Below, one piece after another: positions 17,875-27,371 of a stretch of DNA of 40,000 nt (its first letter is position 1; each line of letters opens with the position of its first letter). The DNA comes from a bacterium (GTDB taxonomy: Bacteria > Desulfobacterota > DSWW01), in the NCBI GenBank assembly GCA_015486285.1, contig WFRX01000376.1:1-40000 (forward strand). The letters run 5' to 3'. The translations under genes and the position numbers were made by a program. The notes under the pieces are model-generated. The model was not told the DNA's origin, did no database searches, and saw only the letters and a list, made by a program, of their open reading frames with translations.

Positions 17875-19647
17875 GTGCGGCGAAAAGAGAGAAGAATCTG
17901 GGGTATCGGGGCCGCTCCCGGGGTTGCGGAAGGGAAGGCTTACGTTCTGGGCCGCAGAAAGGCCAAGTTCAGCAAGCGATACATTCCCGCGACACAGGTG
18001 AAGAGAGAGATCAAGCGGGTCCGGACGGCGATCGAGAAGTCCAAGGCGGACCTGGTGAGGATCAAGAACGCTCTCGGCCGGGAGGAAATCAACGAACACG
18101 TTTCCATTTTCAATTCCCATCTGATGATCCTCGAAGATCCCATGTTGCTGGATGCCGTGACCGAGATGATCTTCTCCGAGAGGAAGAATGCGGAATGGGC
18201 TCTGTATACCGCCTTCGAAAACTACAAGAAGATGTTTGAGACGATCGATAATGATTATCTGCGAGAAAGAAAATCCGATTTCGATTATCTGAACAGCTGG
18301 ATTCTGAAACATCTTTCCGGCAGCAGCGAGGATTCCCTGGAGGATATCGATGAGAAGGTGATCCTCGTGGCGCATTATCTTTCTCCCGCTGATACGGCCC
18401 GGATGGACCGGGAAAAGATTATCGGGTTCGTGACGGATATTGGAGGGCGGACCTCCCACACTTCAATCCTGGCCAGGGCCTTGAAAATCCCGGCTGTGGT
18501 GGGCGCTGAAAGGGTTTCGGAACTGGTCGGGCGGGGCGACCGGATCATTCTGGACGGCAGGGAAGGTCTGGTGATCGTCAATCCGTCACCCGAGACGACT
18601 CGGCAATATAGAGAGCGGGGACTCAGGTACGATCATCTGGAGAAGGCCCTTCTCAAAGAAAGAGACCTGCCTGCGGAGACCGTAGACGGCAGGCGTGTGG
18701 TGCTCACGGCGAACGTCGAAATGGTTGAGGAAGTGAATGCGGTGAGGGAGTACGGGGCGGAGGGAATCGGGCTGTATCGTACCGAGTTCCTCTGCCTCGG
18801 GCAGGGGCGAATCCCCAGCGAGGCGGAGCATTATCATGTGTACCGGAGCGTGGTGGAACAAATGGCGCCGTTTCCGGTTGCGATCCGAACGTTTGATTTC
18901 GGGTCCGATAAATCGCCGGACATCAACCATCTGCGCCAGGAGATGAATCCGGCCCTCGGGTTGCGTTCCATCCGGTACTGCCTCCGGGAACCCGCCATAT
19001 TCAAGGATCAACTTCGCGCTATTCTTCGTGCCAGCGCCTTCGGAAAGGTCCGCATCCTCTTCCCGATGATTTCCGGGTTGGAAGAATTGAGGCGGGCCAG
19101 GGGGCTGTTTGAGGAAGCGAAACAGGAGGTGGAGGGCCAGAACCAGTCATTCGATCCGAATCTCGAGATCGGGATCATGATCGAAGTGCCTTCGGCCGCC
19201 CTCATAACGGATGTCCTGGCGAAGGAGGTGGATTTTTTCAGCATCGGCACGAATGATTTGATCCAGTATTGTCTTGCCATTGACCGTGTCAACAAGGAGG
19301 TCGCTTATCTTTATGATCCGCTCCATCCCTCCATCCTTCGGCTCCTGAAAGAAATTGTGGATGCAGGCCACGGGGAAGGAATTCATGTAGGGATGTGCGG
19401 GGAGATGGCCTCGGACCTCCGCTATATTCACATTCTGGTCGGGTTTGGCTTTGATCACCTGAGTATGGTAGGCTCTATGGTTCCCTGGATCAAGAAAGTC
19501 GTTCGCTCTACGAACTTTGAGGAGGCCCGAAAGCTGGTGGAGACCCTGCTGCAGGGCAAAGACAGTGAAGAAAACGAAAAGATCCTCTCTTCGTGGATCC
19601 AGGAGAATTCTCCGAATATCACAGGGCAGGTGTTGAATGCGTATTGA
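17875..19647 (+). CDS. ptsI: Phosphoenolpyruvate-protein phosphotransferase (Enzyme I)
   Basis: GIGAAPGVAEGKAYVL...FVTDIGGRTSHTSILARALKIPAVVG...GAEGIGLYRTEFLCL...FRTFDFGSDK-like IRTFDFGSDKSPDINH...EVDFFSIGTNDLIQYCLAIDR...GMCGEMASD. Confidence 0.95.
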   Translation: MRRKERRIWGIGAAPGVAEGKAYVLGRRKAKFSKRYIPATQVKREIKRVRTAIEKSKADLVRIKNALGREEINEHVSIFNSHLMILEDPMLLDAVTEMIFSERKNAEWALYTAFENYKKMFETIDNDYLRERKSDFDYLNSWILKHLSGSSEDSLEDIDEKVILVAHYLSPADTARMDREKIIGFVTDIGGRTSHTSILARALKIPAVVGAERVSELVGRGDRIILDGREGLVIVNPSPETTRQYRERGLRYDHLEKALLKERDLPAETVDGRRVVLTANVEMVEEVNAVREYGAEGIGLYRTEFLCLGQGRIPSEAEHYHVYRSVVEQMAPFPVAIRTFDFGSDKSPDINHLRQEMNPALGLRSIRYCLREPAIFKDQLRAILRASAFGKVRILFPMISGLEELRRARGLFEEAKQEVEGQNQSFDPNLEIGIMIEVPSAALITDVLAKEVDFFSIGTNDLIQYCLAIDRVNKEVAYLYDPLHPSILRLLKEIVDAGHGEGIHVGMCGEMASDLRYIHILVGFGFDHLSMVGSMVPWIKKVVRSTNFEEARKLVETLLQGKDSEENEKILSSWIQENSPNITGQVLNAY

Positions 19648-19741
19648 TGCGGCACGTTGCCGTTGGCTTGCGATTCCGCGGTGCTTCGCCGGGGATGAAG
19701 GGTGGAAGGAAAGGGCCTGAGAACGGAAAGGAGGAAGGACC

Positions 19742-20908
19742 ATGCCGTTGACAAATTTCATGTTTACATCCGAATCGGTTACCGAAGGGCACCCGGACAA
19801 GGTCGCCGATCAGATCTCCGACGCGGTTTTGGTTGACCTGATCTCGCAGGATAAAAACTCCCGCGTGGCCTGCGAAACGCTGGTTACGACCGGTGTCTGT
19901 CTGGTCGCCGGGGAGATTACGACGGAAGGGTATTGCGACATCCCCCAGCTTGTTCGTGAAACGATCAAAGAGATCGGATACAACGACTCCGCTATCGGCT
20001 TCGACTGGGAGACATGCGCGGTGCTTACGTCCATCGATCGGCAGTCTCCGGATATTTCGGTCGGTGTGTCCGAGGGGGAAGGGTTGCACGCGGAGCAGGG
20101 GGCAGGCGACCAGGGTCTCATGTTCGGGTACGCCTGCGATGATACAGAGGAACTCATGCCGATGCCGATCGTCTTCGCGCACAGGATTACGCAGGGACTG
20201 GCGGCCGCGAGGAAGGAAGGCCGGCTGCCGTTTTTGAGGCCGGACGGAAAGAGCCAGGTGACGATCGAGTATCGGGACGCCACCCCGAAAAGGGTCCAGA
20301 CAGTGGTTGTGTCCACACAGCATTCTCCGGATGTGACTCACCGGACGATCGAGGAGGGCGTGATCGAAGAGGTGGTGAAACAAGTATTGCCCGCCGAATT
20401 TTTGAAAGAGGATGTGGTCTATCATATCAACCCGACAGGTCGTTTCGTTTTGGGTGGGCCCCATGCGGATTGCGGGTTGACGGGCCGGAAGATCATCGTG
20501 GATACGTATGGCGGTCAGGGGAGCCATGGGGGAGGCGCCTTTTCCGGGAAGGATCCGTCGAAGGTGGATCGAAGCGCGTCTTATATGGCCCGGTACATTG
20601 CGAAGAATATGATTGCTGCGGGACTTGCCAAACGGTGTGAAGTCCAGATCGCCTATGCCATCGGTGTGGCGGAACCGGTGTCGGTGCTCGTGAATCCGTT
20701 CCAGACCGGCAAGATCCCCCCCCAGCAGTTCGTTGAGATCGTACGGAAACATTTTCCCCTGAAGCCGCGCGAGATCATCGAACACCTGGACCTGCTGCGC
20801 CCGATTTACAAGAAAACGGCGGCTTACGGCCATTTCGGACGCAATGAGCCGGAGTTTACCTGGGAACGGACCGATAAGGCGGAAGAACTGAAACAATACC
20901 TTCCTTGA
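19742..20908 (+). CDS. metK: S-adenosylmethionine synthetase
   Basis: [27 protein letters not shown]...[24 protein letters not shown]...[62 protein letters not shown]. Confidence 0.97.
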   Translation: MPLTNFMFTSESVTEGHPDKVADQISDAVLVDLISQDKNSRVACETLVTTGVCLVAGEITTEGYCDIPQLVRETIKEIGYNDSAIGFDWETCAVLTSIDRQSPDISVGVSEGEGLHAEQGAGDQGLMFGYACDDTEELMPMPIVFAHRITQGLAAARKEGRLPFLRPDGKSQVTIEYRDATPKRVQTVVVSTQHSPDVTHRTIEEGVIEEVVKQVLPAEFLKEDVVYHINPTGRFVLGGPHADCGLTGRKIIVDTYGGQGSHGGGAFSGKDPSKVDRSASYMARYIAKNMIAAGLAKRCEVQIAYAIGVAEPVSVLVNPFQTGKIPPQQFVEIVRKHFPLKPREIIEHLDLLRPIYKKTAAYGHFGRNEPEFTWERTDKAEELKQYLP

Positions 20909-20968
20909 AGACGGGAAGGGAACTTCGAAATCGGCAGACGAGGGAAGCGAAAAGGAGCAAGCGGGAAG

Positions 20969-22225
20969 ATGGAATACGACGTACAGGATATCGCGCTGGC
21001 AGACCGAGGGAAACTCCGCATCGAATGGGCCAACCAGACCATGCCTGTTCTGAACCAAATCAAGGAAGAATTTCTTGAAAGCAAGCCTCTGCAGGGGGCC
21101 CGAGTCGCCGCCTGTCTTCATGTGACGACGGAAACGGCCAGCCTGATGGATGTCTTGAAGGCCGGTGGGGCGGATGTGGTGGTTTGCGCTTCGAACCCCC
21201 TGAGCACGCAGGATGATGTGTCCGCGGCGCTGGTCAAGCATTTCGGGATCCCGGTCTTTGCCAAGAAAGGGGAAGACGAGAAGACCTACTACGAGCACAT
21301 CCATGCCGTTTTGAAGGTGGGGCCTCAGATCACGATGGATGACGGGGCGGACCTCGTTTCGGTTATCCACAAGGAGAAGACCGATCTGATCGACGGTATC
21401 GTGGGAGGGACGGAAGAGACGACAACCGGCGTGATCCGGTTGAGGAGCATGGCGTCGAAGGGGGTAATGCGGTATCCGATCATCGCCGTCAATGACGCCG
21501 AAACGAAGCACTTTTTCGACAACCGCTACGGCACGGGTCAGAGTACCATAGACGGAATCCTGCGTGCTACAAACCGGTTGATCGCCGGTTCCACGTTTGT
21601 TGTCTGCGGGTATGGCTGGTGTGGGCGAGGCGTTGCCATGCGGGCCAGGGGAATGGGGGCGAACGTAATTATCACCGAAGTGGATTCTCTTCGGGCCCTG
21701 GAGGCGGTCATGGACGGCTACCGTGTGATGCCGATCGAAGAGGCGTCCGTGGTGGGAGACTTTTTCTGCACGGTGACCGGGGATTTCCATGTGCTTCGGA
21801 AGGAACATTTCCTTCGGATGAAAGACGGAGCCGTGGTTTGTAATTCGGGGCACTTCAATGTGGAGATGGATCTGGAAGGGCTCAAGGAGGCGACCAAAGC
21901 AAACAGGACGATGCGCGATTTCGTGGAGGAGTACCTCCTCGAAAACGGCCGGAAAGTATACGTTCTGGGAGAAGGACGCTTGATCAATCTGGCATCCGCC
22001 GAGGGGCACCCGTCGAGTGTCATGGACATGAGTTTCGCCAATCAGGCCCTCTGTGCCGCCTATCTCTTGTCGCACGGGGGAAAACTCGAAAAGAAGGTGT
22101 ACGGCGTTCCCCGCGAGATCGACGAGCGGATTGCCAGGCTCAAGCTGAAGGCGATGGGCGTCAGCATTGATAGCCTCACGGATGAACAGAAGGCCTACCT
22201 TGCCTCCTGGGAGCAGGGGACCTGA
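20969..22225 (+). CDS. ahcY: Adenosylhomocysteinase
   Basis: [29 protein letters not shown]...[41 protein letters not shown]...[32 protein letters not shown]...[11 protein letters not shown]. Confidence 0.97.
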   Translation: MEYDVQDIALADRGKLRIEWANQTMPVLNQIKEEFLESKPLQGARVAACLHVTTETASLMDVLKAGGADVVVCASNPLSTQDDVSAALVKHFGIPVFAKKGEDEKTYYEHIHAVLKVGPQITMDDGADLVSVIHKEKTDLIDGIVGGTEETTTGVIRLRSMASKGVMRYPIIAVNDAETKHFFDNRYGTGQSTIDGILRATNRLIAGSTFVVCGYGWCGRGVAMRARGMGANVIITEVDSLRALEAVMDGYRVMPIEEASVVGDFFCTVTGDFHVLRKEHFLRMKDGAVVCNSGHFNVEMDLEGLKEATKANRTMRDFVEEYLLENGRKVYVLGEGRLINLASAEGHPSSVMDMSFANQALCAAYLLSHGGKLEKKVYGVPREIDERIARLKLKAMGVSIDSLTDEQKAYLASWEQGT

Positions 22226-22284
22226 AGCGGTAAGCCGCGCCCGGTCGGCGGCCCCTGCGGTTTCGCCCGTCCCATCCTGTCGGC

Positions 22285-23004
22285 GTGATCCGCCCCCGTG
22301 GTGCATCATCGGACCTGAGCACTGGTGCAGGAGTTCGTGCTGTGTTCGATATACGATACCGGCAGGAGGGTGCCCGTCGAGCGAAATTCGCGTGCAGCGG
22401 TGCGGTGCTTGCGGGGGGGAAGGCCCGCCGTTTCGGACGGGACAAGGCGCACGCGCTCTTGGCCGGAAAGCCCTTGATTGCCCATGTGGTCGAGGCGCTT
22501 CAAATCCTCTTTGAAGATGTGCTGATCGTGACGAATCAGCCGGTTTCCTTTGAACGCTTCGGCGTAACGGTGGTTTCCGATATTGTGAGGGGGGCCGGAT
22601 CTCTGGGCGGCCTCCTGACCGCGCTCGTGCATGCGGACGGGGAACGATGTTTCGTCGCGGCGTGCGATATGCCCTTCCTGAATGTCGATGTGATCCGGAA
22701 AATGCTGGGAACGAATGAAGGCCTCGACGTGGTCGTGCCGGCGGTGAAGGGTGAGATGCAACCGCTTCATGCCATCTATTCCCGGAGATGTATCCGCCCT
22801 ATCCGGGAGAGGATCGCGGCCGGAGACCTCCGTATATTCGATTTCTATCCGGAGGTTCTGACCTTGCGGTTCGAAGAACACAGGTGGGAGGCGGTGGATC
22901 CGGAGAATCGGAGTTTCTTTAACATCAACACGGAAGAAGACCTGTATGGGGCGCATCTGCGTCTCGCAGGCTCGGGGTCCGAAGACGATGAGCGGAAAAG
23001 GTGA
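22285..23004 (+). CDS. mobA: Molybdenum cofactor guanylyltransferase (MobA-like NTP transferase)
   Basis: SGAVLAGGKARRFGRDKAHALLAGKPLIAHVVEAL...RGAGSLGGLLTALVHADGERCFVAACDMPFLNVDVIRKML...FFNINTEEDL; N-terminal start uncertain. Confidence 0.85.
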   Translation: MIRPRGASSDLSTGAGVRAVFDIRYRQEGARRAKFACSGAVLAGGKARRFGRDKAHALLAGKPLIAHVVEALQILFEDVLIVTNQPVSFERFGVTVVSDIVRGAGSLGGLLTALVHADGERCFVAACDMPFLNVDVIRKMLGTNEGLDVVVPAVKGEMQPLHAIYSRRCIRPIRERIAAGDLRIFDFYPEVLTLRFEEHRWEAVDPENRSFFNINTEEDLYGAHLRLAGSGSEDDERKR

Positions 23005-23881
23005 TTCGCCCCGCCGAATGAGAGGGGCCGTCGGAGTGATAGGCGGGAGCGGTCTCTACGAAATGGAGGGGCTGGAAAACGTGGATTCGGTCCGTGTGGA
23101 TACCCCCTTCGGCAGTCCCTCCGATGTGTTGATCACGGGTTTGCTGGAAGGCGTTCCCATGGTGTTTCTGCCGCGACACGGGCGGGGGCACAGGATTCCG
23201 CCTTCGGCCCTGAACGCTCGTGCGAATATTTTCGCCATGAAAAAATTGGGCGTTTCCATGATTGTTTCGGTCAGCGCGGTGGGAAGCATGCGGGAAGGAA
23301 TACGGCCCGGGGACATGGTAGTGGTGGACCAGTTTTTCGACCGTACCCGGGGCAGGCCGGACAGCTTCTTCGAGGAGGGAATTGTGGTTCATGTTTTGTT
23401 CGCGGACCCCGTTTGTCCCGTCTTGAGCCGGTGTTTGGGCGAGGCGGGCCGGGAGGTGGGCGCGAGGGTGCACCAGGGGGGAACGTGCATGGTGATCGAA
23501 GGCCCCCAGTTTTCCACGCGTGCGGAATCGCGGATATATCGGCAATGGGGTGTAGACGTGATCGGCATGACCAGCCTGCCTGAAGCGAGGCTCGCCCGGG
23601 AAGCGGAGATCTGCTATGCCGTCCTGGCGCTGGCGACGGATTACGACTGTTGGCATGAGACAGAAGAGGACGTCTCCGTGGATGCGGTCCTGGAGGTTCT
23701 GCAGACAAATGTGGTGAAAGCGAGGGAGATCCTGCGCACCGCTGTAGGGAAGCTTCCCGGGGAAAGAGAATGCGATTGTGCCCATGCTCTGGAGAACGCG
23801 ATCATCACGGACCCGGAACACATTCCGGAATCGGTGAAGAAGGATCTGGATATTCTATTGGGGAAATATCTTTCGGTTTGA
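22988..23881 (+). CDS. mtnP: S-methyl-5'-thioadenosine phosphorylase (PNP/MTAP family)
   Basis: GVIGGSGLYEMEGLENVDSVRVDTPFGSPSD...VFLPRHGRGHRIPPSALNARANIFAMKKLGVSMIVSVSAVGSM...CMVIEGPQFSTRAESRIYRQWGVDVIGMTSLPEARLAREAEICYAVLALATDYDCWH. Confidence 0.93.
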   Translation: MSGKGDSPRRMRGAVGVIGGSGLYEMEGLENVDSVRVDTPFGSPSDVLITGLLEGVPMVFLPRHGRGHRIPPSALNARANIFAMKKLGVSMIVSVSAVGSMREGIRPGDMVVVDQFFDRTRGRPDSFFEEGIVVHVLFADPVCPVLSRCLGEAGREVGARVHQGGTCMVIEGPQFSTRAESRIYRQWGVDVIGMTSLPEARLAREAEICYAVLALATDYDCWHETEEDVSVDAVLEVLQTNVVKAREILRTAVGKLPGERECDCAHALENAIITDPEHIPESVKKDLDILLGKYLSV

Positions 23882-23894
23882 TTGGGAGGGGAGC

Positions 23895-24794
23895 ATGAAT
23901 TTACTCGTTGTGGGCTCTGTTGCACTGGATTCGGTCAAGACGCCTTTTGGGGAGATTCAGGATGGGCTGGGAGGATCGGCGACTTATTTCTCGGTTGCTG
24001 CGGGATGCTTTACCCAGGTGCGGCTGGTAGCGGTTGTGGGAGAGGATTTTCCCGCCCGGCATGTGGCCTTCCTGCGATCCCGCGGGGTGGATTTGAGAGG
24101 TCTCGAACGGGTGAAGGGAAAGACGTTCCGGTGGAAGGGGCTCTACGAGGAAGATATGAACGAGGCAAAGACCCTGAGGACGGAGCTGAATGTGTTTGAG
24201 GCCTTCCGACCGGAACTGCCGTCGGTGTACAAGAACACGCCTTTCGTTTTTCTGGCCAATATCGATCCGGACCTGCAGCGCGCTGTTGTCGATCAGATAT
24301 CGGATCCGTACCTCGTGGCATGCGACACGATGAATTACTGGATTTCCTCCAAACCCAAGGCCCTGCGAAAGGTCCTGGCCCGGGTGGACATACTCTTTCT
24401 CAACGAGGGAGAGGCCCGGCAGCTGGCGGGGGGGAGCAACCTCCTGAAGGCTGCACGGCATCTCCTGGCCCTGGGCCCCTCGACGGTGGTCATCAAGAGG
24501 GGGGAGTATGGGGCGCTGCTTATCCGAAAAGACAGCATCTTCTGGGCCCCCGCGTACCCTCTCGAGACGGTACGGGACCCCACCGGGGCCGGGGATTCCT
24601 TTGCCGGCGGCTTCATGGGCTATCTGAGCCGCCGGAAAACACTCACCGAGGCGAGACTGCGCAAGGCACTGGTTTACGGGAGTATCATGGCCTCCTTCAA
24701 CGTGCAGGCCTTCAGCCTGAATCGACTGCGGAAGGTCAAGCGGGACGACATCGAGGAGAGGTTCAGGTCTTTTCGAGGGCTGGTCCGATTTTAA
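23895..24794 (+). CDS. PfkB family sugar/nucleoside kinase
   Basis: MNLLVVGSVALDSVKTPFGEIQDGLGGSATYFSVAAGCFTQVRLVAVVGEDFP...FLNEGEARQL...VVIKRGEYGALL...VRDPTGAGDSFAGGFMGYL (DPTGAGDSFAGG is the PfkB anion-hole motif). Confidence 0.92.
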   Translation: MNLLVVGSVALDSVKTPFGEIQDGLGGSATYFSVAAGCFTQVRLVAVVGEDFPARHVAFLRSRGVDLRGLERVKGKTFRWKGLYEEDMNEAKTLRTELNVFEAFRPELPSVYKNTPFVFLANIDPDLQRAVVDQISDPYLVACDTMNYWISSKPKALRKVLARVDILFLNEGEARQLAGGSNLLKAARHLLALGPSTVVIKRGEYGALLIRKDSIFWAPAYPLETVRDPTGAGDSFAGGFMGYLSRRKTLTEARLRKALVYGSIMASFNVQAFSLNRLRKVKRDDIEERFRSFRGLVRF

Positions 24795-24839
24795 GGGGCG
24801 AGGGACAATGGAGAGGATGGGCGCCCTGCGAGGAGAGAC

Positions 24840-25622
24840 GTGAAGAATCTGGGCGAGTACCTGAGGGAACATCGCGAGGCGAAAGGAATTACCCTCGAGG
24901 AGATCGAAGGCGTCTCGAAGATCAGTGTTTTCTATCTCCGCGCCTTGGAAGAGGGGCAATTCCACGTCCTGCCGGCTCCGACCTTTACGGTCGGATTCCT
25001 GAAGCAATACGCTCGGTGTGTCGGGCTTGATCAGGAGGATGTGGTTCTCCGATACCGGAAAGCCGCCATGCAGGAGGGGCAGGGGATCCGGGAACGCTCG
25101 TTGGAGAAGATGAGGCGGGGAAGGAGGCGGTCGATTTGGATTGTAGGGGTGAGTCTGCTGTTGCTGGGGTTCTTGTGGATCGTCCTCTATCCGGGAAAGG
25201 AAATGACCGGGCAACGTGTTCGAACGATCCGCATGCCCCGTACATCCGAGAAGGAAATCGAGAAAGCACGGCTCCGAAAGGAACTCGATCTCCCGGGACG
25301 GGCCGGACCGGGAGCGGACCTCGATGATGGGAAAGCGGGTGGCTCGGGACAGGGCGGCGCAGCCAACGGCCAAGGGCCTGTAGTGGTGATCCTGCAAGGG
25401 CTGGAAGAGAGCAAAGTACAGATTGACCTGGATGACGATCCCCCGTACGAGACAGTGCTCAAACCGGGAGAGCGGCACTCGTGCCGGGCCGGAAAACGTG
25501 TAAAACTCCTGATCAGGAACGGAAGGGGTGTAAGGATTTTCTACAAAGGGAAGGTGTACGAAAACCTGGGAAAGAAAGGCGACGTGGTGCGCATCAGCTT
25601 TCCCCCTTCGGAATCCGGATAG
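24840..25622 (+). CDS. RodZ-like helix-turn-helix membrane protein (HTH + TM + C-terminal domain)
   Basis: GTG start; MKNLGEYLREHREAKGITLEEIEGVSKISVFYLRALEEGQFHVLPAPTFTVGFLKQYARCVGLDQEDVVLRY (HTH_25 type), TM IWIVGVSLLLLGFLWIVLY, C-terminal beta domain. Confidence 0.82.
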   Translation: MKNLGEYLREHREAKGITLEEIEGVSKISVFYLRALEEGQFHVLPAPTFTVGFLKQYARCVGLDQEDVVLRYRKAAMQEGQGIRERSLEKMRRGRRRSIWIVGVSLLLLGFLWIVLYPGKEMTGQRVRTIRMPRTSEKEIEKARLRKELDLPGRAGPGADLDDGKAGGSGQGGAANGQGPVVVILQGLEESKVQIDLDDDPPYETVLKPGERHSCRAGKRVKLLIRNGRGVRIFYKGKVYENLGKKGDVVRISFPPSESG

Positions 25623-25677
25623 GAAGGGCCGGACATCATCCATGCAGGGAGGCCCGGGCCTTCCAGGGGTGGCACGC

Positions 25678-26451
25678 ATGCCACGTTATCAGGAACCTGT
25701 CTTTGTACTTAAGAAATGGGATTTGGGCGAGTCCGATCAGCTTGTCAGCTTTCTCTCCTCCGGCCGGGGGAAATTGAGGGGGATCGCGAAGGGAGCGAAG
25801 CGAAGCAAGAAGAGATTCGGTGGCCTCCTCTCGCCGTTTTTGCTCGTTCAGCTCGAATGCTTTGAGAATCCGAGCCGCGAACTTGTAAGGATTGAAGGAT
25901 GCTCGCTGATTCATTACTATGCTCCAATCTATGGAGATCTCGAGAAGCTGCTCGTCGGCTGCTGTGCCCTGGATTTCCTGGAGCGGGTGCTTCCGGAGAA
26001 AGGTGCGCAGGAAGATTGGTTCGACTTGCTGCGACATTTTTTCGAGTGTTTGGGCAATACGAGCACGGCAAGCTGCCTGCTGTGGGTTTTCTTTGCCAAG
26101 GCATTGTGCCTGCTCGGACTGCAGCCCCAGTTCGGGAAATGCATTTATTGCAGGCGCCCTCTGGGACGGGCCGGGGTGTTCGGATTTTCCGTGCCCCATG
26201 GAGGGGTCGTATGCGGAGCCTGTATTCGGAGAGGAACGGCTACACATCGGGCCGCATGGGACACGCTCCTCCTGCTGGACAGGTGGGTTGCGGTTCCGAT
26301 GGAGGAAGGAGTGCTCGCGGCGGAGGGGACGAAGCGGCGGGTCCGTGAGGCGGCGAGGATCCTGGAGGCCTTTCTCGCGTATCACGTTGGGAGAGAACTG
26401 CGGTCTCTGCGGGTGATGAGAGAGGTCCAAAAAAAAATAGGGCAACGGTGA
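25678..26451 (+). CDS. recO: DNA repair protein RecO
   Basis: [57 protein letters not shown]...; CxxC zinc pairs [10 protein letters not shown]...VVCGACIRR. Confidence 0.9.
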   Translation: MPRYQEPVFVLKKWDLGESDQLVSFLSSGRGKLRGIAKGAKRSKKRFGGLLSPFLLVQLECFENPSRELVRIEGCSLIHYYAPIYGDLEKLLVGCCALDFLERVLPEKGAQEDWFDLLRHFFECLGNTSTASCLLWVFFAKALCLLGLQPQFGKCIYCRRPLGRAGVFGFSVPHGGVVCGACIRRGTATHRAAWDTLLLLDRWVAVPMEEGVLAAEGTKRRVREAARILEAFLAYHVGRELRSLRVMREVQKKIGQR

Positions 26452-26476
26452 AGGGGCTGTTGGCTGCTACAGGGGG

Positions 26477-27343
26477 GTGGGACACGTGCTGGTACAAGAT
26501 GTCATGCTCGAATTGAGCCGATTCTGGGCCGACAGGGGCTGCGTTCTTCAGCAACCCTACGATGTGGAGGTGGGGGCCGGGACGTTCCACCCGGCGACTT
26601 TCCTGGGTGTGCTCGGACCGGATCCATGGAATGTCGCTTACATCCAGCCTTCCCGACGTCCCGCGGACGGTCGCTACGGTCAGAACCCGAACCGACTGCA
26701 TCGCCACCACCAATTCCAGGTCATCATGAAACCGTCCCCGGATGATATTCAGGATATGTACCTCCAGAGCATGGAACGGCTCGGAATCCGGATGGAACAG
26801 CATGACATTCGATTTGTGGAGGATGACTGGGAATCCCCCACCCTGGGTGCGTGGGGGCTTGGGTGGGAGGTTTGGCTGGATGGCATGGAAGTCACGCAGT
26901 TTACCTATTTTCAGCAGACCGGCGGTTTTGATTTGAAGCCGATCCCCGTTGAGATTACGTACGGGATTGAACGGATTGCCATGTACCTCCAGAATGTGGA
27001 CAATGTCTACCTCCTCAAGTGGAACGACACGGTCACCTACGGGGACATCCAGATTCGTGGCGAGGAGGAGCACTCCTACTACAATTTCCAGGATGCAGAC
27101 ATCGAGATGTTGATGAAGCTCTTTGAGATATACGAGGGGGAATCGAGGCGGATTATCGAGAAGGGTCGCGTACTTCCCGCCTATGAACTGTGTCTGAAAT
27201 GCAGTCATATTTTCAACCTGCTCGATGCCAGAGGCGCGGTGGGCGTGAATGAGCGTACCCACTATATCCATAGGGTGAGAAGCCTGGCGCAGGCCTGTGC
27301 GCAACATTATCTTGGGGTCGATGCGTCCGCATCCGGGTCGTGA
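26477..27343 (+). CDS. glyQ: Glycyl-tRNA synthetase alpha subunit
   Basis: [81 protein letters not shown]; start GTG at 26477 or 26486. Confidence 0.96.
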   Translation: MGHVLVQDVMLELSRFWADRGCVLQQPYDVEVGAGTFHPATFLGVLGPDPWNVAYIQPSRRPADGRYGQNPNRLHRHHQFQVIMKPSPDDIQDMYLQSMERLGIRMEQHDIRFVEDDWESPTLGAWGLGWEVWLDGMEVTQFTYFQQTGGFDLKPIPVEITYGIERIAMYLQNVDNVYLLKWNDTVTYGDIQIRGEEEHSYYNFQDADIEMLMKLFEIYEGESRRIIEKGRVLPAYELCLKCSHIFNLLDARGAVGVNERTHYIHRVRSLAQACAQHYLGVDASASGS

Positions 27344-27371
27344 AGCCATTCATAACAAAAGGAGCGGTTTG

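Noticed and set aside
19648-19741. SAM riboswitch upstream of metK (and SAH riboswitch before ahcY, 20909-20968)
   Set aside because: Gaps are under 100 nt and show no recognisable SAM/SAH aptamer cores.
19619-22309. 896-aa ORF on the - strand opposite metK-ahcY
   Set aside because: Spans two well-identified + strand genes and their gap; antisense composition artefact.
23901-25679. 592-aa ORF on the - strand opposite the PfkB kinase and rodZ-like gene
   Set aside because: Antisense shadow covering two good + strand CDS.
25666-25684. Palindrome GTGGCACGCATGCCAC near the recO start, resembling a sigma-54 -24 element (TGGCAC)
   Set aside because: No TTGC-type -12 element at the right spacing; short palindrome only.
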